64,000 nucleotides of DNA from Bacteroidota bacterium (GCA_013288945.1 JABDAZ010000003.1:62001-126000), one strand, 5' to 3'. Shown: positions 1 through 9,012, counted from the stretch's first letter. Program-made: numbers and translations. Notes: generated by a model from the letters alone, not told the origin.

Positions 1-73
1 TTTTGAAGAAGACAGCCGCAATCCGAAATATTTTCATTCCGTTAGAAGTGTTGGATACAAGTACAGTGAGTAG
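1..73 (+). CDS. Response regulator, C-terminal end (partial)
   Basis: Frame 2 is open from the window edge to a TAG at 71-73 and encodes the last 23 residues of a protein, ending PKYFHSVRSVGYKYSE. This is the typical end of the winged-helix DNA-binding domain of OmpR/PhoB-type response regulators, where the final strand reads like YIHTVRGVGYKF. The receiver domain and most of the DNA-binding domain lie outside the window, so the signal it answers to cannot be told. The assignment rests on this short but characteristic tail. A heptad repeat array begins inside its stop codon. Confidence 0.7.
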   Translation, partial: FEEDSRNPKYFHSVRSVGYKYSE

Positions 74-182
74 TTAACAGATGACAGATGACAGTTGACG
101 GGATTTTTTTAATTTGTTTCCTATTTTTATTTATAGTCCATAGTCCATAGTCCATAGTTCATAGCTTATATCTTATACTTAA
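72..182. repeat. Two heptad-period repeat arrays
   Basis: Positions 72-99 hold four 7-bp units of the form AGNTNAC, and 134-182 hold seven units based on TAGTCCA that decay toward the right end. Both have an exact 7-bp step but unrelated unit sequences. They fill the space between the response regulator and the end of batD. They belong to a class of 7-bp arrays seen between many genes in this window. Confidence 0.8.
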
Positions 183-191
183 CAACAAACT

Positions 192-2099
192 TCACATTCC
201 GTCGCGTACATATTTAATAACCATTTCTGCATGCTGTAATGTGTGCTGCATGTTGGTTTCATTATAATCGGGCGTGTATAAATTCATTTCACATTCATTA
301 AGCGTTTGCTCAAGCAGCGCAATTGTTTTATCATCCCAACCTTTTGCTTTTAATAAACGCATAACATTTTGCTTGTTCAACTCGCTGGAAGGAATATTTA
401 ATTTATCACGAAAAGTATCCCACACAGCCTGGTTGAGTTCTTTATAAAAACCTTTATAATCTTCATTCGCAAGCATTCGTTTGGCACGTATTAATGGATC
501 AATTGGTTCTGGTATTTTCGCGGGAATATTTGCTTCAACAACAGGTTTTACAGGTTCTTTTATTAATGGTTTTATTTGCGCTTCCGTTTTTTTCAAACGC
601 GTATTTTGTCGCCACAAATAAATGCCGAGGCCAGAAAGAATCAGTATTGCAAAAAACCATTCAAGATGCTGAATTAAAAAAATCTTTGCGCCGTTTGTTT
701 TTTGTTTATAAACCGTTGCAAATTGTTTTTTCTTTGATTCAGCAGTTACATCAACTGTAAGATCTTTTGTTTGTATCGTTTTATAAGAAGCACTTGTTGG
801 ATCAAAATAAGAAAAGTCAATCGCCGGTAATGTATAGCTGCCTTGCTTTTGCGGCGTAAACACATAGTCAAATGTTTTCGATCCGCCGAGCGGCGCAATG
901 GCTTTATTAATATTTTCTTTTGCGGTTGCATCATATGCTTCAATGGAATCAGGCCATTTTATTTGCGGTGCATTTACAATAGGCAAGTTGCCATTTCCAT
1001 TAACAACAACTTTTAATGTGCCAGCATCATTCACTGCCACTTTTTTATTTTCAAGCGAAGATGAAATACTAAAATGGCCAACTGCGCCATTAAAATCCGC
1101 GGGTTTATTTAGCTCCGGCAAAGGTTTAATTGTAATGGCCAAAGGTTGGCTCGCAAGCGTAATATCCTGGTTGGTTTCAGTTCCTTCTTCACCACCGGAT
1201 TGGCCAAAAATTTCATCGAGCAAACTATGGCGTTTATGAACCACATTTGTTTGTTGCAAAAAATAAACTTTGTTTTCTACCTCCGCTGGATCAAGCTCAA
1301 CAGTGCCGGCTTGCAAAGGAATTAATTGTGCTTTGCGGATAATATGCACAGCAAATTGTTTTCCGTTTAATGTTTCTACAGATGCAATATCAACATTGGG
1401 ATCCGTCATATCATACACGCTGAAACCGTTTAACGACGGGCGTTTCGTAACGCGCGATTCTGATCTTAACCTTGAATATAATTTATACGTTACCACAATT
1501 GGTTCACCAATAAAACAAGTTGTTTTATCTGCCTGTGCACGTACAAATAAATTCTTTCTTATTTTATCATTAATGTTTTCTCCTGGTTTTAAAACATATT
1601 CGCGTGCCGCATCCGTTGGTTCGTCGGGCCACACAGGTTGCAGCGCCATTGGCTTTGCATTATTGTTTGCAGAAGATGCAGACGCATTCACTTCAACATT
1701 AACCGTGTTTGAATGCATCTGTTTTCCATCAACATTTGCAGTTGCGCCTGCAATGGTAAATTTGCCGGTTTTAACAGGTTGCAGTACGTAAGAAATACCT
1801 TTGTATTGAGAAGTATTTCCATTAATAATACTCATGCCGCTGGTTTGTATCGGCCCCTCAACTATTTTAAAATTTGGAAAAGATGGCGGAGTAAGGTTAT
1901 CAATTTGTTTCGCATTTTCAACAATAAATTCTACCTGCACATATTCACTTCGGCCAACTTCTGTGCCGCTTAATACAGTGGTAAATTTTACCTGCGCATT
2001 TGCAAAAGCAGTTAAAAAAATTGCTGTAAGTAAAACAATAATCTTAATGTGTAAATGTGTTGCGATAATTATTAATTTTTTAAATCGATTGGTATGCAT
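192..2099 (-). CDS. batD: BatD-like membrane protein
   Basis: About 635 residues. The N-terminus has a signal peptide (hydrophobic IIVLLTAIFLTAFANAQ), followed by a long extracytoplasmic beta-rich region, one membrane segment near residues 480-500 (WFFAILILSGLGIYLW) and a cytoplasmic tail of helices. This matches BatD of the Bat (Bacteroides aerotolerance) clusters, whose exact role is uncertain; partners BatA/B/C are not visible and would lie outside the window or elsewhere. The longest frame starts with GTG at 2111, but the ATG at 2099 is preferred because a -7 box (TATATTTG, minus strand, 2124-2131) puts the transcript start close to 2117. Confidence 0.8.
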   Translation of the reverse strand: MHTNRFKKLIIIATHLHIKIIVLLTAIFLTAFANAQVKFTTVLSGTEVGRSEYVQVEFIVENAKQIDNLTPPSFPNFKIVEGPIQTSGMSIINGNTSQYKGISYVLQPVKTGKFTIAGATANVDGKQMHSNTVNVEVNASASSANNNAKPMALQPVWPDEPTDAAREYVLKPGENINDKIRKNLFVRAQADKTTCFIGEPIVVTYKLYSRLRSESRVTKRPSLNGFSVYDMTDPNVDIASVETLNGKQFAVHIIRKAQLIPLQAGTVELDPAEVENKVYFLQQTNVVHKRHSLLDEIFGQSGGEEGTETNQDITLASQPLAITIKPLPELNKPADFNGAVGHFSISSSLENKKVAVNDAGTLKVVVNGNGNLPIVNAPQIKWPDSIEAYDATAKENINKAIAPLGGSKTFDYVFTPQKQGSYTLPAIDFSYFDPTSASYKTIQTKDLTVDVTAESKKKQFATVYKQKTNGAKIFLIQHLEWFFAILILSGLGIYLWRQNTRLKKTEAQIKPLIKEPVKPVVEANIPAKIPEPIDPLIRAKRMLANEDYKGFYKELNQAVWDTFRDKLNIPSSELNKQNVMRLLKAKGWDDKTIALLEQTLNECEMNLYTPDYNETNMQHTLQHAEMVIKYVRDGM

Positions 2100-2123
2100 A
2101 ACAAACTTCACTTTCCTGTTTTA

Positions 2124-2131
2124 CAAATATA
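2124..2131 (-). promoter_or_regulatory. -7 promoter box of batD
   Basis: TATATTTG on the minus strand fits the Bacteroidetes TAnnTTTG -7 consensus, 24 nt before the chosen ATG. No good TTTG -33 element is seen at the right distance. Confidence 0.4.
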
Positions 2132-2186
2132 AAAATTGATCGCTTCAGAAGTTCAGCTTGTTAAGGTTAAAAGGCAGTTAAGTTTA

Positions 2187-2903
2187 TTATAAATCCCCCA
2201 GTTGCGGGCGCAGAATGATGTCTTCCACTGTTGCCTGTTGCGATAGTTGCGATGCTGCATAAATCATGTCTGCCACATCATTTGCTTCCATTATTCTTTT
2301 TGGATCAACGCCACTTCCACTCCACGAATCTGTATATACTGCGCCGGGAAAAACGGACGTAACTTTTATACCATGCGGTTTCATTTCTTCCCGCAAATTT
2401 TTTGAAAAACCAGCCAGCGCAAATTTGCTGATGCTGTAAGATCCGCCACTGGTGTACGCTTCAAAAGAAGCGGTTGAACACATATTGAAAATATGTTTGC
2501 GCGCATTTTCAGGATTTTCCTGCTTCATCATTTCGGGCAATAATGTTCTTGTAAGATGATAAGCGCTGGATAAATTTGCTGCAAGCATTTTTTCAAACGT
2601 TCCATCTTCTTCTTCATGCACACTTCCGGGCAAAAAATTTCCGGCATTATTAATAAGAATATCAACTGGAAATTTTAAACTCAACACCCATTTGCCAAAA
2701 GCCTGTGCCTGCTCTTTAATACTTACATCAAACGCTTTTGCTTTAATAACAACAGAAGGAAATTTTGTTTGCAATTCTTCCATCGTTTTATACAATTGCA
2801 CTTCATTGCGCGAACACATAAATACATTATGATTATTTGCGGCAAACTTTTCAGCAATGGCTTTTCCCAAACCTTTTGATGCGCCGGTAATGATTACATT
2901 CAT
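2187..2903 (-). CDS. SDR family NAD(P)-dependent oxidoreductase
   Basis: 238 residues with the classical short-chain dehydrogenase layout: cofactor motif TGASKGLG at the N-terminus, NNAG near residue 86, and catalytic Ser plus Y-x3-K (YSISK) near residue 155. It should be a cytosolic oxidoreductase; the substrate cannot be read from the sequence. A TTG at 2915 would add four residues, but the ATG at 2903 directly precedes the Rossmann strand (NVIITGAS) and is preferred. A possible -7 box (TAATTTTG, minus strand, 2913-2920) would leave a leader of only a few bases. It is transcribed divergently from the HAD hydrolase. Confidence 0.87.
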   Translation of the reverse strand: MNVIITGASKGLGKAIAEKFAANNHNVFMCSRNEVQLYKTMEELQTKFPSVVIKAKAFDVSIKEQAQAFGKWVLSLKFPVDILINNAGNFLPGSVHEEEDGTFEKMLAANLSSAYHLTRTLLPEMMKQENPENARKHIFNMCSTASFEAYTSGGSYSISKFALAGFSKNLREEMKPHGIKVTSVFPGAVYTDSWSGSGVDPKRIMEANDVADMIYAASQLSQQATVEDIILRPQLGDL

Positions 2904-2916
2904 AAATAAATACAAA

Positions 2917-2998
2917 ATTAGAAATACGAAGTACGAACTTTTTTTACTTTTATCATACAGTTCTTATTTTGTACTTCTCACTTCGTATTTCTAATTTC
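2917..2998. repeat. Opposed pair of heptad arrays between divergent genes
   Basis: 2917-2937 has three 7-bp units ending in GAA (for example ATACGAA) and 2971-2998 has four units ending in TTC (for example GTATTTC). The outer arms are reverse complements over about 16 bp (ATTAGAAATACGAAGT against ACTTCGTATTTCTAAT), so the region can fold as a hairpin across the divergent promoter region. Confidence 0.8.
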
Positions 2999-3004
2999 GC
3001 ATTA

Positions 3005-3700
3005 ATGAAATACAAACATCTTTTTTTCGATCTCGATCATACAATCTGGGATTTTGAAGTCAACAGCCGGCAAACTTTGGCGGAACTTTATATTACAATG
3101 GATTTAGAAAAAAAAGGTGTGGATGATTTTGAAAAATTTTATAAGAACTACATTATTCACAACGATAAATTGTGGGAACGTTACCGCAATGGTTTTATAA
3201 AAGTTGATGAGCTGCGCTGGAAAAGAATGTGGCTTACATTAATAGATTTTAAAATTGGCAGCGAACCATTCGCGCGCGAAATGGGAAACAAATTTTTAGA
3301 TTTATTGCCAACACGAAAAATATTATTTCCACACACAGTTGAAGTGCTTGAATATTTAATTAATAAAAATTACCAGCTTCATTTAATAACAAATGGTTTT
3401 GAAAAAACGCAGCACAGCAAATTAAAAAATGCAGGAATAGAAAATTTTTTTAAAGAAGTAATTACTTCTGAAGGTTCAAACAGTTTGAAACCGCATAAAG
3501 AAATTTTTGATTATGCATTATTAAAAACCGGCGCGCAAAAAAAAGAAAGCATTATGCTTGGTGACAATATTGAAGTGGATATACAAGGCGCAATGAATGC
3601 TGGAATTGACCAGGTTTATGTAAATCATTTACAAACGAAACCATTAATAAAACCAACTTACATTGTTCATTCATTAATAGAATTGAAGGATATATTTTAA
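3005..3700 (+). CDS. YjjG-family HAD hydrolase (nucleotide phosphatase)
   Basis: 231 residues of the haloacid dehalogenase superfamily: motif I DLDHT (the Asp pair that forms the phosphoryl intermediate), motif II in ITNGF, motif III Lys in LKPHKEIF, and motif IV in MLGDNIEVDIQGA. The cap and the start KYKHLFFDLDHTIWDF resemble the YjjG group, which dephosphorylates non-canonical pyrimidine nucleotides; the substrate here is inferred. The start is the ATG at 3005; the frame extends upstream without a better start. A hairpin terminator follows directly. Confidence 0.85.
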   Translation: MKYKHLFFDLDHTIWDFEVNSRQTLAELYITMDLEKKGVDDFEKFYKNYIIHNDKLWERYRNGFIKVDELRWKRMWLTLIDFKIGSEPFAREMGNKFLDLLPTRKILFPHTVEVLEYLINKNYQLHLITNGFEKTQHSKLKNAGIENFFKEVITSEGSNSLKPHKEIFDYALLKTGAQKKESIMLGDNIEVDIQGAMNAGIDQVYVNHLQTKPLIKPTYIVHSLIELKDIF

Positions 3701-3705
3701 ATAAA

Positions 3706-3733
3706 AAAACCTTCCCGGTTTGGAAAGGTTTGT
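3706..3733 (+). terminator. Terminator hairpin after the HAD gene
   Basis: AAACCTTCC and GGAAAGGTTT pair around a short loop just after the stop codon. The U-tract is weak on the plus strand; A-rich sequence to its left would also serve the minus strand gene that ends at 3756. Confidence 0.5.
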
Positions 3734-3755
3734 AATCATTTTATTAATAAGCTTA

Positions 3756-3908
3756 TTAAGATTTTGCTTCCATTTTATGTTTGGAACAAACTTTGCCGCA
3801 AGCTTTTGTCTTAGTTGTTTTTTTAGTTTTGTCTTTGCCACCATCCTGCGCAAAAGAAACGCCTGAAATCAAAAAAGCCATCGTTGCTAAAACCAATATT
3901 TTTTTCAT
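3756..3908 (-). CDS. Small secreted Lys-rich peptide with two Cys
   Basis: A 50-residue frame: signal peptide MKKILVLATMAFLISGVSFAQ, then a mature part of about 30 residues that is very rich in Lys and Thr (KDKTKKTTKTK) and contains CGKVC followed by SKHKM. An ATG start, a classical signal peptide with an AQ cleavage region, and placement in an otherwise empty gap support a real gene. The Cys-x3-Cys with a nearby His could bind a metal or form a disulfide, but that is inference. I do not recognise a named family. Confidence 0.65.
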   Translation of the reverse strand: MKKILVLATMAFLISGVSFAQDGGKDKTKKTTKTKACGKVCSKHKMEAKS

Positions 3909-3953
3909 ATAGTTATTTTATATTTCAAATATAAACTTTCTTTCCGGAATAAA

Positions 3954-4610
3954 CTACCAGGTTGCTAAAACTGTTACGCCGCCTTGCACCACTTCATTTA
4001 ATGCAACATTTATTTTTGTTCCAACAGGCAAAATCAAATCAACCCTTGAACCAAATTTTATAAAACCCATCTCTGCACTTTGTTCTACTTTTTGGCCAAC
4101 GTTTAAATAATTTACAATACGTTTTGCCAAAGCGCCGGCAATTTGTTTTACCAAAATTTCTCCTTTATTATTTTTTATCACAACACTGTGCCGTTCATTT
4201 TCTGTTGATGATTTCGGGTGCCAAGCAACTAAATATTTTCCTTTATGATATTTATTATACACCACTTCGCCGCTAATTGGATTTCTGTTTTGATGCACAT
4301 TTGCCGGGCTCATAAAAACAGACAACTGGATGCGTTTATCTTTAAAATATTCCACGTCAACGATTTCTTCAATCACCACCACTTTTCCATCTGCAGGGCA
4401 AACGATGGAATTATTATCAACCGTAAGTTGCCGGTTTGGTACGCGAAAAAAAGAAATCAAAAATAAAAACACACCAAGTGTTCCTACAAAAATAATCCAG
4501 CTTAACCATGGCAAATGCGGGCTGATAAAATGGAATGATAAAATATTTATCACGGCAAAAATTATCAAACCAATTGCAAGCGTTTTATATCCTTCTTTAT
4601 GAATTGTCAT
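3954..4610 (-). CDS. psd: Phosphatidylserine decarboxylase family protein
   Basis: 218 residues, the length of the short soluble/membrane-anchored type. Two hydrophobic segments (about residues 11-30 and 35-55) precede the catalytic core, which has CPADGKV near 71 and the self-cleavage site FGSRVD at 186-191, where Ser188 should become the pyruvoyl cofactor. The enzyme makes phosphatidylethanolamine from phosphatidylserine. It lies 45 bp downstream of cdsA on the same strand, so both phospholipid steps appear co-transcribed. Confidence 0.9.
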   Translation of the reverse strand: MTIHKEGYKTLAIGLIIFAVINILSFHFISPHLPWLSWIIFVGTLGVFLFLISFFRVPNRQLTVDNNSIVCPADGKVVVIEEIVDVEYFKDKRIQLSVFMSPANVHQNRNPISGEVVYNKYHKGKYLVAWHPKSSTENERHSVVIKNNKGEILVKQIAGALAKRIVNYLNVGQKVEQSAEMGFIKFGSRVDLILPVGTKINVALNEVVQGGVTVLATW

Positions 4611-4655
4611 TGTAATAAATTAAATGCGAAATTAAGCAATGTGATTGGTAGTTTT

Positions 4656-5534
4656 TTATTTCAATACCAACACTATTAATAGCCACACAAAAGGTGTTGC
4701 TATTAATAAAGAATCAAAGCGATCCAAAAATCCGCCGTGGCCTGGCAAAATACTTCCGCTGTCTTTTATATTGGCCATGCGTTTTAATTTGCTTTCTAAT
4801 ATATCGCCGAAAGTGCCTGCCACAGCGCATATTGCAGCAATGGCTGAAAATGTAAAAACAGTATTCCAATTTTCTTTATTAATAAAAAAACCAATTGCGC
4901 CAATTACAACAATCGCCAAAATAATTCCACCAATTGTTCCTTCCCAGGTTTTTTTTGGGGAAATTTTTGTGAGCGGCGTTTTACCAATAAACGAACCAAC
5001 GATGTAAGCCATTGTATCATTAATCCAGATGGAACAAATGATTAATAAAATTATATATTTCCCCATTTCTATACTGCTGTCATCAAAATTATAATTGCTG
5101 CGCAGATAAGTTAACAAAGCCCAACTAAGCGAAATATAAATTAACCCAAAAAAAGAATAATAAAGGTTTTTAAAATTTATATTTTTGATAAAAATGATTT
5201 CATTTATTAATAATAATATGAGTGAAATCAAACCAATCCAAAAACCAATTTGATGCAATGAAATATCTTCGATTTTATAATTGCTGTTTGTAAATAAAAG
5301 CATAATGCTCCAGCCCAAAATCATTATTCCATATTTATGAAATTTATTAATGGATAAATATTTTGGATCTATTAATGAAATGATTTTTTGATATTCAACC
5401 CAGCAACCAAAATGAATGATAGAAAACAAAATAAAAAAACTCCAGAAATTCCAGAGCAAACCAACCAGCATGACAGCCACAAATATTAATGCAGAAAGTG
5501 CGCGCGTTTTAAAAACAGCTTTATTAAGGGCCAT
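4656..5534 (-). CDS. cdsA: Phosphatidate cytidylyltransferase
   Basis: 292 residues, polytopic membrane protein with about eight hydrophobic segments. The C-terminal part carries the CdsA signature: SPKKTWEG, GTFGDILESKLKR and KDSGSILPGHGGFLDRFDS, with the acidic residues used for metal and CTP binding. It makes CDP-diacylglycerol, the precursor of phosphatidylserine and other phospholipids. The ATG at 5534 is clear. It sits between the CPBP protease gene (57 bp upstream) and psd (45 bp downstream). Confidence 0.95.
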   Translation of the reverse strand: MALNKAVFKTRALSALIFVAVMLVGLLWNFWSFFILFSIIHFGCWVEYQKIISLIDPKYLSINKFHKYGIMILGWSIMLLFTNSNYKIEDISLHQIGFWIGLISLILLLINEIIFIKNINFKNLYYSFFGLIYISLSWALLTYLRSNYNFDDSSIEMGKYIILLIICSIWINDTMAYIVGSFIGKTPLTKISPKKTWEGTIGGIILAIVVIGAIGFFINKENWNTVFTFSAIAAICAVAGTFGDILESKLKRMANIKDSGSILPGHGGFLDRFDSLLIATPFVWLLIVLVLK

Positions 5535-5591
5535 GCGTAAAATTAAAAAATCAACCTGGTTTATTAATGAAGAAATTTATTGAAAGATTGT

Positions 5592-6512
5592 TTACGCGAT
5601 AAATTCGTTGCGTTCATTTACTTTTTCAAAATCATACACCTTCGCATATGTTGCTGTTGATTGTTTTTTTATAATAATAAATAAACCAGCTACAAGTAAC
5701 GCGCTTAATATTACAAGATAAATTGGAACGTTTGGATTTTCGTCAGCCAGCTTTGGAAAATAAACTACAGCAATAACCTGCGAGCCATTAATAAAAAAAT
5801 GTGCAACAATATTCACCCACAAACTTCCGCTGTACCAAAATAATGCGCCAAGCAAAATGCCGAGAAACATTCTTGGCAAAAAACCTTCGAACTGCATATG
5901 AAATGCAGAAAATAAAATTGCAGTGATAATAATGCCAACCCACGCATTTTTAAAAAGATAAATCATGATGCGCTGCAAACATCCGCGGAACAACACTTCT
6001 TCACATATTGCGGGCAGCAATGCAACGACAAATAAGTTGATAAAAATGTCAGCCGTTGATCGCACTTTTAAAAATGCATCCATTTGCTTGCCTAAATCTT
6101 TTTCTGAATCAATCATCCATTTTGCCAATGGAATGCGCTGGTTTATTTCTCCCAACCAACTTGTAAATGGAACAGAAAATACAACAATCAATATCCCAAG
6201 AATATAAAAATTATTTTTTTCAGATTTACGAAAACCAAAAAAATAAAATTGGTTGTAATTAAAAATTATAAAGGCAAATATTAATCCCGGAATTAAAAAA
6301 AGCGTTACTGTAGAAATGCCTTGAATTAGTTTTAAAAGATTTACAATTTGCACATTATTAAAATCCAGGTTTTTAACGCTGTCAACAGGCACGCCTTTTA
6401 TTAATAAAATGCCTGCGCCAATTAATGATGTAAAAAAAAGAGCGCCAGCCAATAATAAAAAAAATAAAGCCAGTTGCGACCATGGAGATTGAACACGTAA
6501 ATAGCTTCTCAT
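5592..6512 (-). CDS. CPBP family intramembrane metalloprotease
   Basis: About 306 residues with eight or so membrane segments. The Abi/CAAX-protease motifs are present: CEEVLFRG (EExxxR) near residue 170, a His in FSAFHMQFEGF, and a further His in NIVAHFFING. These proteins are Rce1-like membrane glutamic/metallo proteases; the substrate is unknown. The longest frame begins at a TTG (6524), but the ATG at 6512 is preferred. It is the first gene of a likely CPBP-cdsA-psd operon. Confidence 0.88.
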   Translation of the reverse strand: MRSYLRVQSPWSQLALFFLLLAGALFFTSLIGAGILLIKGVPVDSVKNLDFNNVQIVNLLKLIQGISTVTLFLIPGLIFAFIIFNYNQFYFFGFRKSEKNNFYILGILIVVFSVPFTSWLGEINQRIPLAKWMIDSEKDLGKQMDAFLKVRSTADIFINLFVVALLPAICEEVLFRGCLQRIMIYLFKNAWVGIIITAILFSAFHMQFEGFLPRMFLGILLGALFWYSGSLWVNIVAHFFINGSQVIAVVYFPKLADENPNVPIYLVILSALLVAGLFIIIKKQSTATYAKVYDFEKVNERNEFIA

Positions 6513-6617
6513 TATTTGTTTCAACGATTAGTTTGTAAATTTGCACGCGCTGCAAAACAGCGTGGATAAGGGTTGCAAGATACAAGATAGATATTGATTG
6601 TATTATCCATTCAAAAC

Positions 6618-6701
6618 AAAAAGTAAAAATTAAAAAGTAGAAAAATAATTGCGATTAAAGTTCAACCGTATTCTTTTTAATTTTTCTTTTTTACTTTTTA
6701 C
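6618..6701. repeat. Opposed pair of A/T heptad arrays
   Basis: 6618-6645 consists of four units such as AAAAAGT and AAAAATT; 6674-6701 consists of four units such as TTTTTAA and TTTTTAC. They are roughly reverse complementary and flank a 28-bp spacer between the divergent CPBP and dusB genes. Confidence 0.75.
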
Positions 6702-6720
6702 TTATTAATAAAATAAACAC

Positions 6721-7761
6721 ATGCCAGTTTACATAGACAAAATAAAATTACCTGATTTTCCATTGTTGCTTGCGCCAATGGAAGATGTGAGCGATCCGCC
6801 GTTTCGCGCGGTTTGTAAGGATAATGGCGCGGATTTAATGTACACAGAATTTATTTCTTCGGAAGGATTAATACGCGATGCAATCAAGAGCCGACAGAAG
6901 CTTGACATCTTCGATTATGAACGCCCTGTTGGAATACAAATTTTTGGTGGTGATGAAGAAAGCCTTTCGCTCGCAGCAAAAATTGTTGAGGTAACAAATC
7001 CTGATTTGCTGGATATAAATTTTGGATGCCCGGTAAAAAAAGTGGCATTAAAAGGCGCCGGCGCCGGTGTTTTAAAAGATATTGATTTGATGGTTCGCTT
7101 AACTTCTGCAGTTGTTAAATCAACTTCACTTCCTGTTACTGTAAAAACAAGATTGGGTTGGGATGATAATACAAGAAATATTGAAGAAGTGGCAGAACGC
7201 TTGCAGGACGCGGGTATTAAAGCATTAGCAATCCATGGCCGCACGCGCACGCAAATGTATAAAGGCGAAGCAGACTGGACATTAATTGGCAAAGTGAAAA
7301 ATAACCCGCGCATAAAAATCCCAATTTTCGGGAATGGAGATATTGACAGCCCTGAAAAAGCTTTGGAATATAAAAACCGTTATGGCATTGATGGAATCAT
7401 GATTGGCCGCGCGGCAATTGGCTATCCGTGGATTTTTAATGAGATAAAACATTTCTTAAAAACAGGCGAACATTTGCCTTCGCCAACCATTGAAGATCGC
7501 ATTGCGATTTGCAGAAAACATTTACATAAATCTGTTGAGTGGAAAGGAATGATTGTTGGTATAAATGAAATGCGCAGGCATTATGCAAACTATTTGAAAG
7601 GTTTGCCAAACATCAAAGAATACCGCAACAAATTAGTAACGCTTAAAACGCCAGAAGAAATTAATGCAGTGCTCGATGAAGTTGCCGTTGCGTATGATGG
7701 ATTTGAATTCGAAAAAACGCCGATTGAATTAATCAACTATCACGAGAAATGCCCGGTTTAA
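6721..7761 (+). CDS. dusB: tRNA dihydrouridine synthase DusB
   Basis: 346 residues, FMN-dependent TIM-barrel enzyme reducing uridine to dihydrouridine in tRNA. Key motifs: LLAPMEDVSDPPFR near residue 16, the active-site Cys in NFGCPVKKV near 100, the phosphate-binding KGAGAGVL, the Lys in VKTRLGW, and HGRTRTQMYKGEADW near 177. Length and motif set fit the DusB/Nifr3 group. The ATG at 6721 starts right before the conserved N-terminus. Confidence 0.94.
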   Translation: MPVYIDKIKLPDFPLLLAPMEDVSDPPFRAVCKDNGADLMYTEFISSEGLIRDAIKSRQKLDIFDYERPVGIQIFGGDEESLSLAAKIVEVTNPDLLDINFGCPVKKVALKGAGAGVLKDIDLMVRLTSAVVKSTSLPVTVKTRLGWDDNTRNIEEVAERLQDAGIKALAIHGRTRTQMYKGEADWTLIGKVKNNPRIKIPIFGNGDIDSPEKALEYKNRYGIDGIMIGRAAIGYPWIFNEIKHFLKTGEHLPSPTIEDRIAICRKHLHKSVEWKGMIVGINEMRRHYANYLKGLPNIKEYRNKLVTLKTPEEINAVLDEVAVAYDGFEFEKTPIELINYHEKCPV

Positions 7762-7784
7762 TTAAAATATTTTTAAGCCGCAAA

Positions 7785-8297
7785 TCATTTCTTTATTAAT
7801 GTTTCCAATTGCTGCATATAAATGCTTGCTCTTTTTGCAGCAACAAAATCTGCGCTAAACATTAATGCACTTTGTATTAATAATGTAATTGCAAATCCAA
7901 ATAAAAAAACTTTTTCTTCATTGTTTCTGTACAAAACAATCAACACAATTGCTGTAATTATTAATGCAATTTCTATCCATTTATAAATAACAAAACTCCT
8001 GTTCACCATTTTCATTCTTGGCAATTCTTCATTTCTCAATTTGGAAGGATTCATGTCGAATGAATAGACCATATCAATGCGTTGGTTATCGCTGTTTTTA
8101 TAAACTGCAAAACCAGCAACAGCTTGCACCAAACCAAATATTAATAAAGGAATTGCTGCGCCTTTTGCAAAATTTGTTTTCCAGAAAAAGAAAAAACCTG
8201 CGGCTATTAATAAAGCGATAATTCCAACAATCAAAAAAATAAGGCCTGCATTTTTTTCTGTAAGAAAATATTTCTCAATGTCGGTTTTGGTAAACAT
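7785..8297 (-). CDS. Conserved membrane protein, unknown function
   Basis: 170 residues with four clear membrane segments, at about 18-38, 45-65, 107-125 and 130-148, separated by a polar loop (residues 68-105). The C-terminus is basic and short. No catalytic motif is visible and I do not recognise a named family. It lies 31 bp downstream of the peroxidase gene on the same strand and may share its transcript. Confidence 0.65.
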   Translation of the reverse strand: MFTKTDIEKYFLTEKNAGLIFLIVGIIALLIAAGFFFFWKTNFAKGAAIPLLIFGLVQAVAGFAVYKNSDNQRIDMVYSFDMNPSKLRNEELPRMKMVNRSFVIYKWIEIALIITAIVLIVLYRNNEEKVFLFGFAITLLIQSALMFSADFVAAKRASIYMQQLETLIKK

Positions 8298-8328
8298 GCG
8301 GAAATAATTTCAGGAAAGATAATAAAAA

Positions 8329-9012
8329 TTATTTCGCAATAGCTTCAGTAACATCTTTGCTTAACGGGGAAATAGATGGATCAAAATAATTCATTAATAC
8401 ACCATTTTCATTTATTAAATATTTAGAAAAATTCCATGTTGGTTGTTGGTCGTTCCAGCCATTTTTATTTTTATTGCTCAGCCATTCAAACACATTATTT
8501 TGTTCGGCAGATTTTATTACACTGCTTTTTTTCGCGAGCGGAAAAGTAACTCCATAATTTATTTTGCAAAATTGTGCAATGTCTTCATCTGTTCCTTTTT
8601 CCTGTTCTTTAAAATCATTTGCAGGAAAGCCAATGATGATCAATTTGTCTTTGTATTGTTCATGTAATTTTTGCAAGTCATCGTATTGCGCAGTATAACC
8701 ACAATCAGAAGCGGTGTTCACAATTAATATTTTTTTTCCTTTTAAATTTTCGAAACTCATTTGCTTTCCATCGTTTGCAATTGTTTGCAAATTATAAAAA
8801 GAAACAGGCGGCGCAATTGCATTGGGGTTTGATTTTTCTTTACCACCAAATAATTTGGTGATGGCCATTAATGCAGGATAAATTGCTTTGGCTATTTTTT
8901 GTTTACCAGTCATGTGTTGTGAATTTATATTTATTATTTCAAAGTAAATAAATGAACATGCAACCAGCAATAATAATAGTATTAATGCGCGCTTTGGCTT
9001 ATTAATAGTCAT
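8329..9012 (-). CDS. Membrane-anchored glutathione peroxidase family protein
   Basis: 227 residues: a short N-terminal membrane anchor (LILLLLLVACSFIYF) and a thioredoxin-fold peroxidase domain from residue 70. The catalytic Cys is Cys104 in NTASDCGYT; Trp193-Asn194 in PTWNFSKYLI complete the usual active site. The second motif reads GFPANDFKEQEKG where most homologues have GFPCNQF: the resolving Cys is Ala131 and the usual Gln is Asp133. It is probably a periplasm-facing thiol peroxidase with altered chemistry, the last point being inference. Confidence 0.85.
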   Translation of the reverse strand: MTINKPKRALILLLLLVACSFIYFEIININSQHMTGKQKIAKAIYPALMAITKLFGGKEKSNPNAIAPPVSFYNLQTIANDGKQMSFENLKGKKILIVNTASDCGYTAQYDDLQKLHEQYKDKLIIIGFPANDFKEQEKGTDEDIAQFCKINYGVTFPLAKKSSVIKSAEQNNVFEWLSNKNKNGWNDQQPTWNFSKYLINENGVLMNYFDPSISPLSKDVTEAIAK

